Assembly: GCA_010672785.1 (NCBI GenBank)
Contig: JAAHFX010000005.1
Span: 62,001-126,000 of the forward strand
DNA: 64,000 nucleotides
Source: Sphaerospermopsis sp. SIO1G1
GTDB taxonomy: Bacteria; Cyanobacteriota; Cyanobacteriia; Cyanobacteriales; Nostocaceae
Direction: 5' to 3'
In this document: positions 63,968 to 64,000 of the stretch, piece by piece
How the letters are laid out: each line of letters opens with the position of its first letter
Position numbering within the stretch: the first letter of the stretch is position 1
The notes under the pieces: model-generated
Seen by the model: only the letters and a program-made list of their open reading frames with translations
Database searches by the model: none
What the model was told of the DNA's origin: nothing
Translations under genes and position numbers: made by a program

Positions 63968-64000
63968 TTAACCACTACGAGGAATTCTTTCTATTTCTGC
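63968..64000 (-). CDS. Possible C-terminal end of a gene running out of the window
   Basis: On the minus strand the last 33 bases read AEIERIPRSG and stop at TAA 63968. The hairpin just beyond is placed like a terminator. Too little remains to identify the product. Confidence 0.35.
   Translation of the reverse strand, partial: AEIERIPRSG

Overview
The window comes from a cyanobacterium, almost certainly a filamentous heterocyst-former (Nostocales, Anabaena/Dolichospermum-like). Markers are allophycocyanin-B (apcD), the photosystem II biogenesis factor Thf1/Psb29, the NDH-1 subunit NdhS, beta-carotene hydroxylase, many small cyanobacterium-only families, GCGATCGC (HIP1) octamers, and dense heptanucleotide tandem repeats of the STRR type. 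The DNA is AT-rich. Most of the window is housekeeping chromosome, heavily salted with miniature transposable elements and 7-bp tandem repeats that have moved into the edges of genes and, in purL, inside one.

Layout. 0.1-5.6 kb: a DUF2256 zinc-ribbon mini-gene, a large GAF-rich kinase-like sensor, pyrD, and a membrane/winged-helix protein. 5.6-9.4 kb is the most unusual part: a bacterial Ro60 (TROVE/vWA) gene flanked by three putative Y RNA genes carrying tRNA-like modules, then an orphan CRISPR array of six repeats that reads leftward. 9.6-13.9 kb: purF and purL. 14-17.3 kb: a pentapeptide-repeat protein, decayed xisI-type remnants, a lipoprotein, a candidate small RNA and apcD. 17.4-26.1 kb: rlmD, an RsbW-like ATPase, asnS, rbfA with its DUF751 partner, and several small conserved cyanobacterial proteins. 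26.2-31.3 kb: LD-carboxypeptidase, a TpsB outer-membrane transporter, an internally deleted IS200/IS605 element and a DUF192 lipoprotein. 31.9-39.5 kb: class V aminotransferase, two ferredoxins, hisZ overlapping a J-domain/TPR gene, inositol monophosphatase, a nuclease and tRNA-Ser(GGA). 39.9-46.6 kb: a divergent metallo-beta-lactamase-fold protein, a methyltransferase, RecQ, pyruvate kinase and crtR. 47-56.4 kb: a substrate-binding/DUF4912 fusion, a broken IS, a holin-like membrane protein, thf1, a STAS protein, hemF and an SRPBCC protein. 56.9-63.8 kb: Mrp ATPase, rodA, ndhS, a HAS-barrel protein, and a UDP-sugar pair (UDP-glucuronate decarboxylase, UDP-glucose dehydrogenase).

The genes that plausibly work together are purL-purF (purines), hisZ with the J/TPR gene (translationally close), rbfA with DUF751 (conserved pairing), the UDP-glucose dehydrogenase/UXS pair (UDP-glucose to UDP-glucuronate to UDP-xylose), and Ro60 with its Y RNAs. 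The best candidate for an exciting system is that Ro60/Y-RNA locus. One Y RNA keeps acceptor, D and T arms of a tRNA but has its anticodon arm replaced by a helix containing the bulged-C Ro60-binding motif; a second is partial, and a third keeps only acceptor and T arm. All functional statements are read from sequence by eye; no database search or folding program was run.
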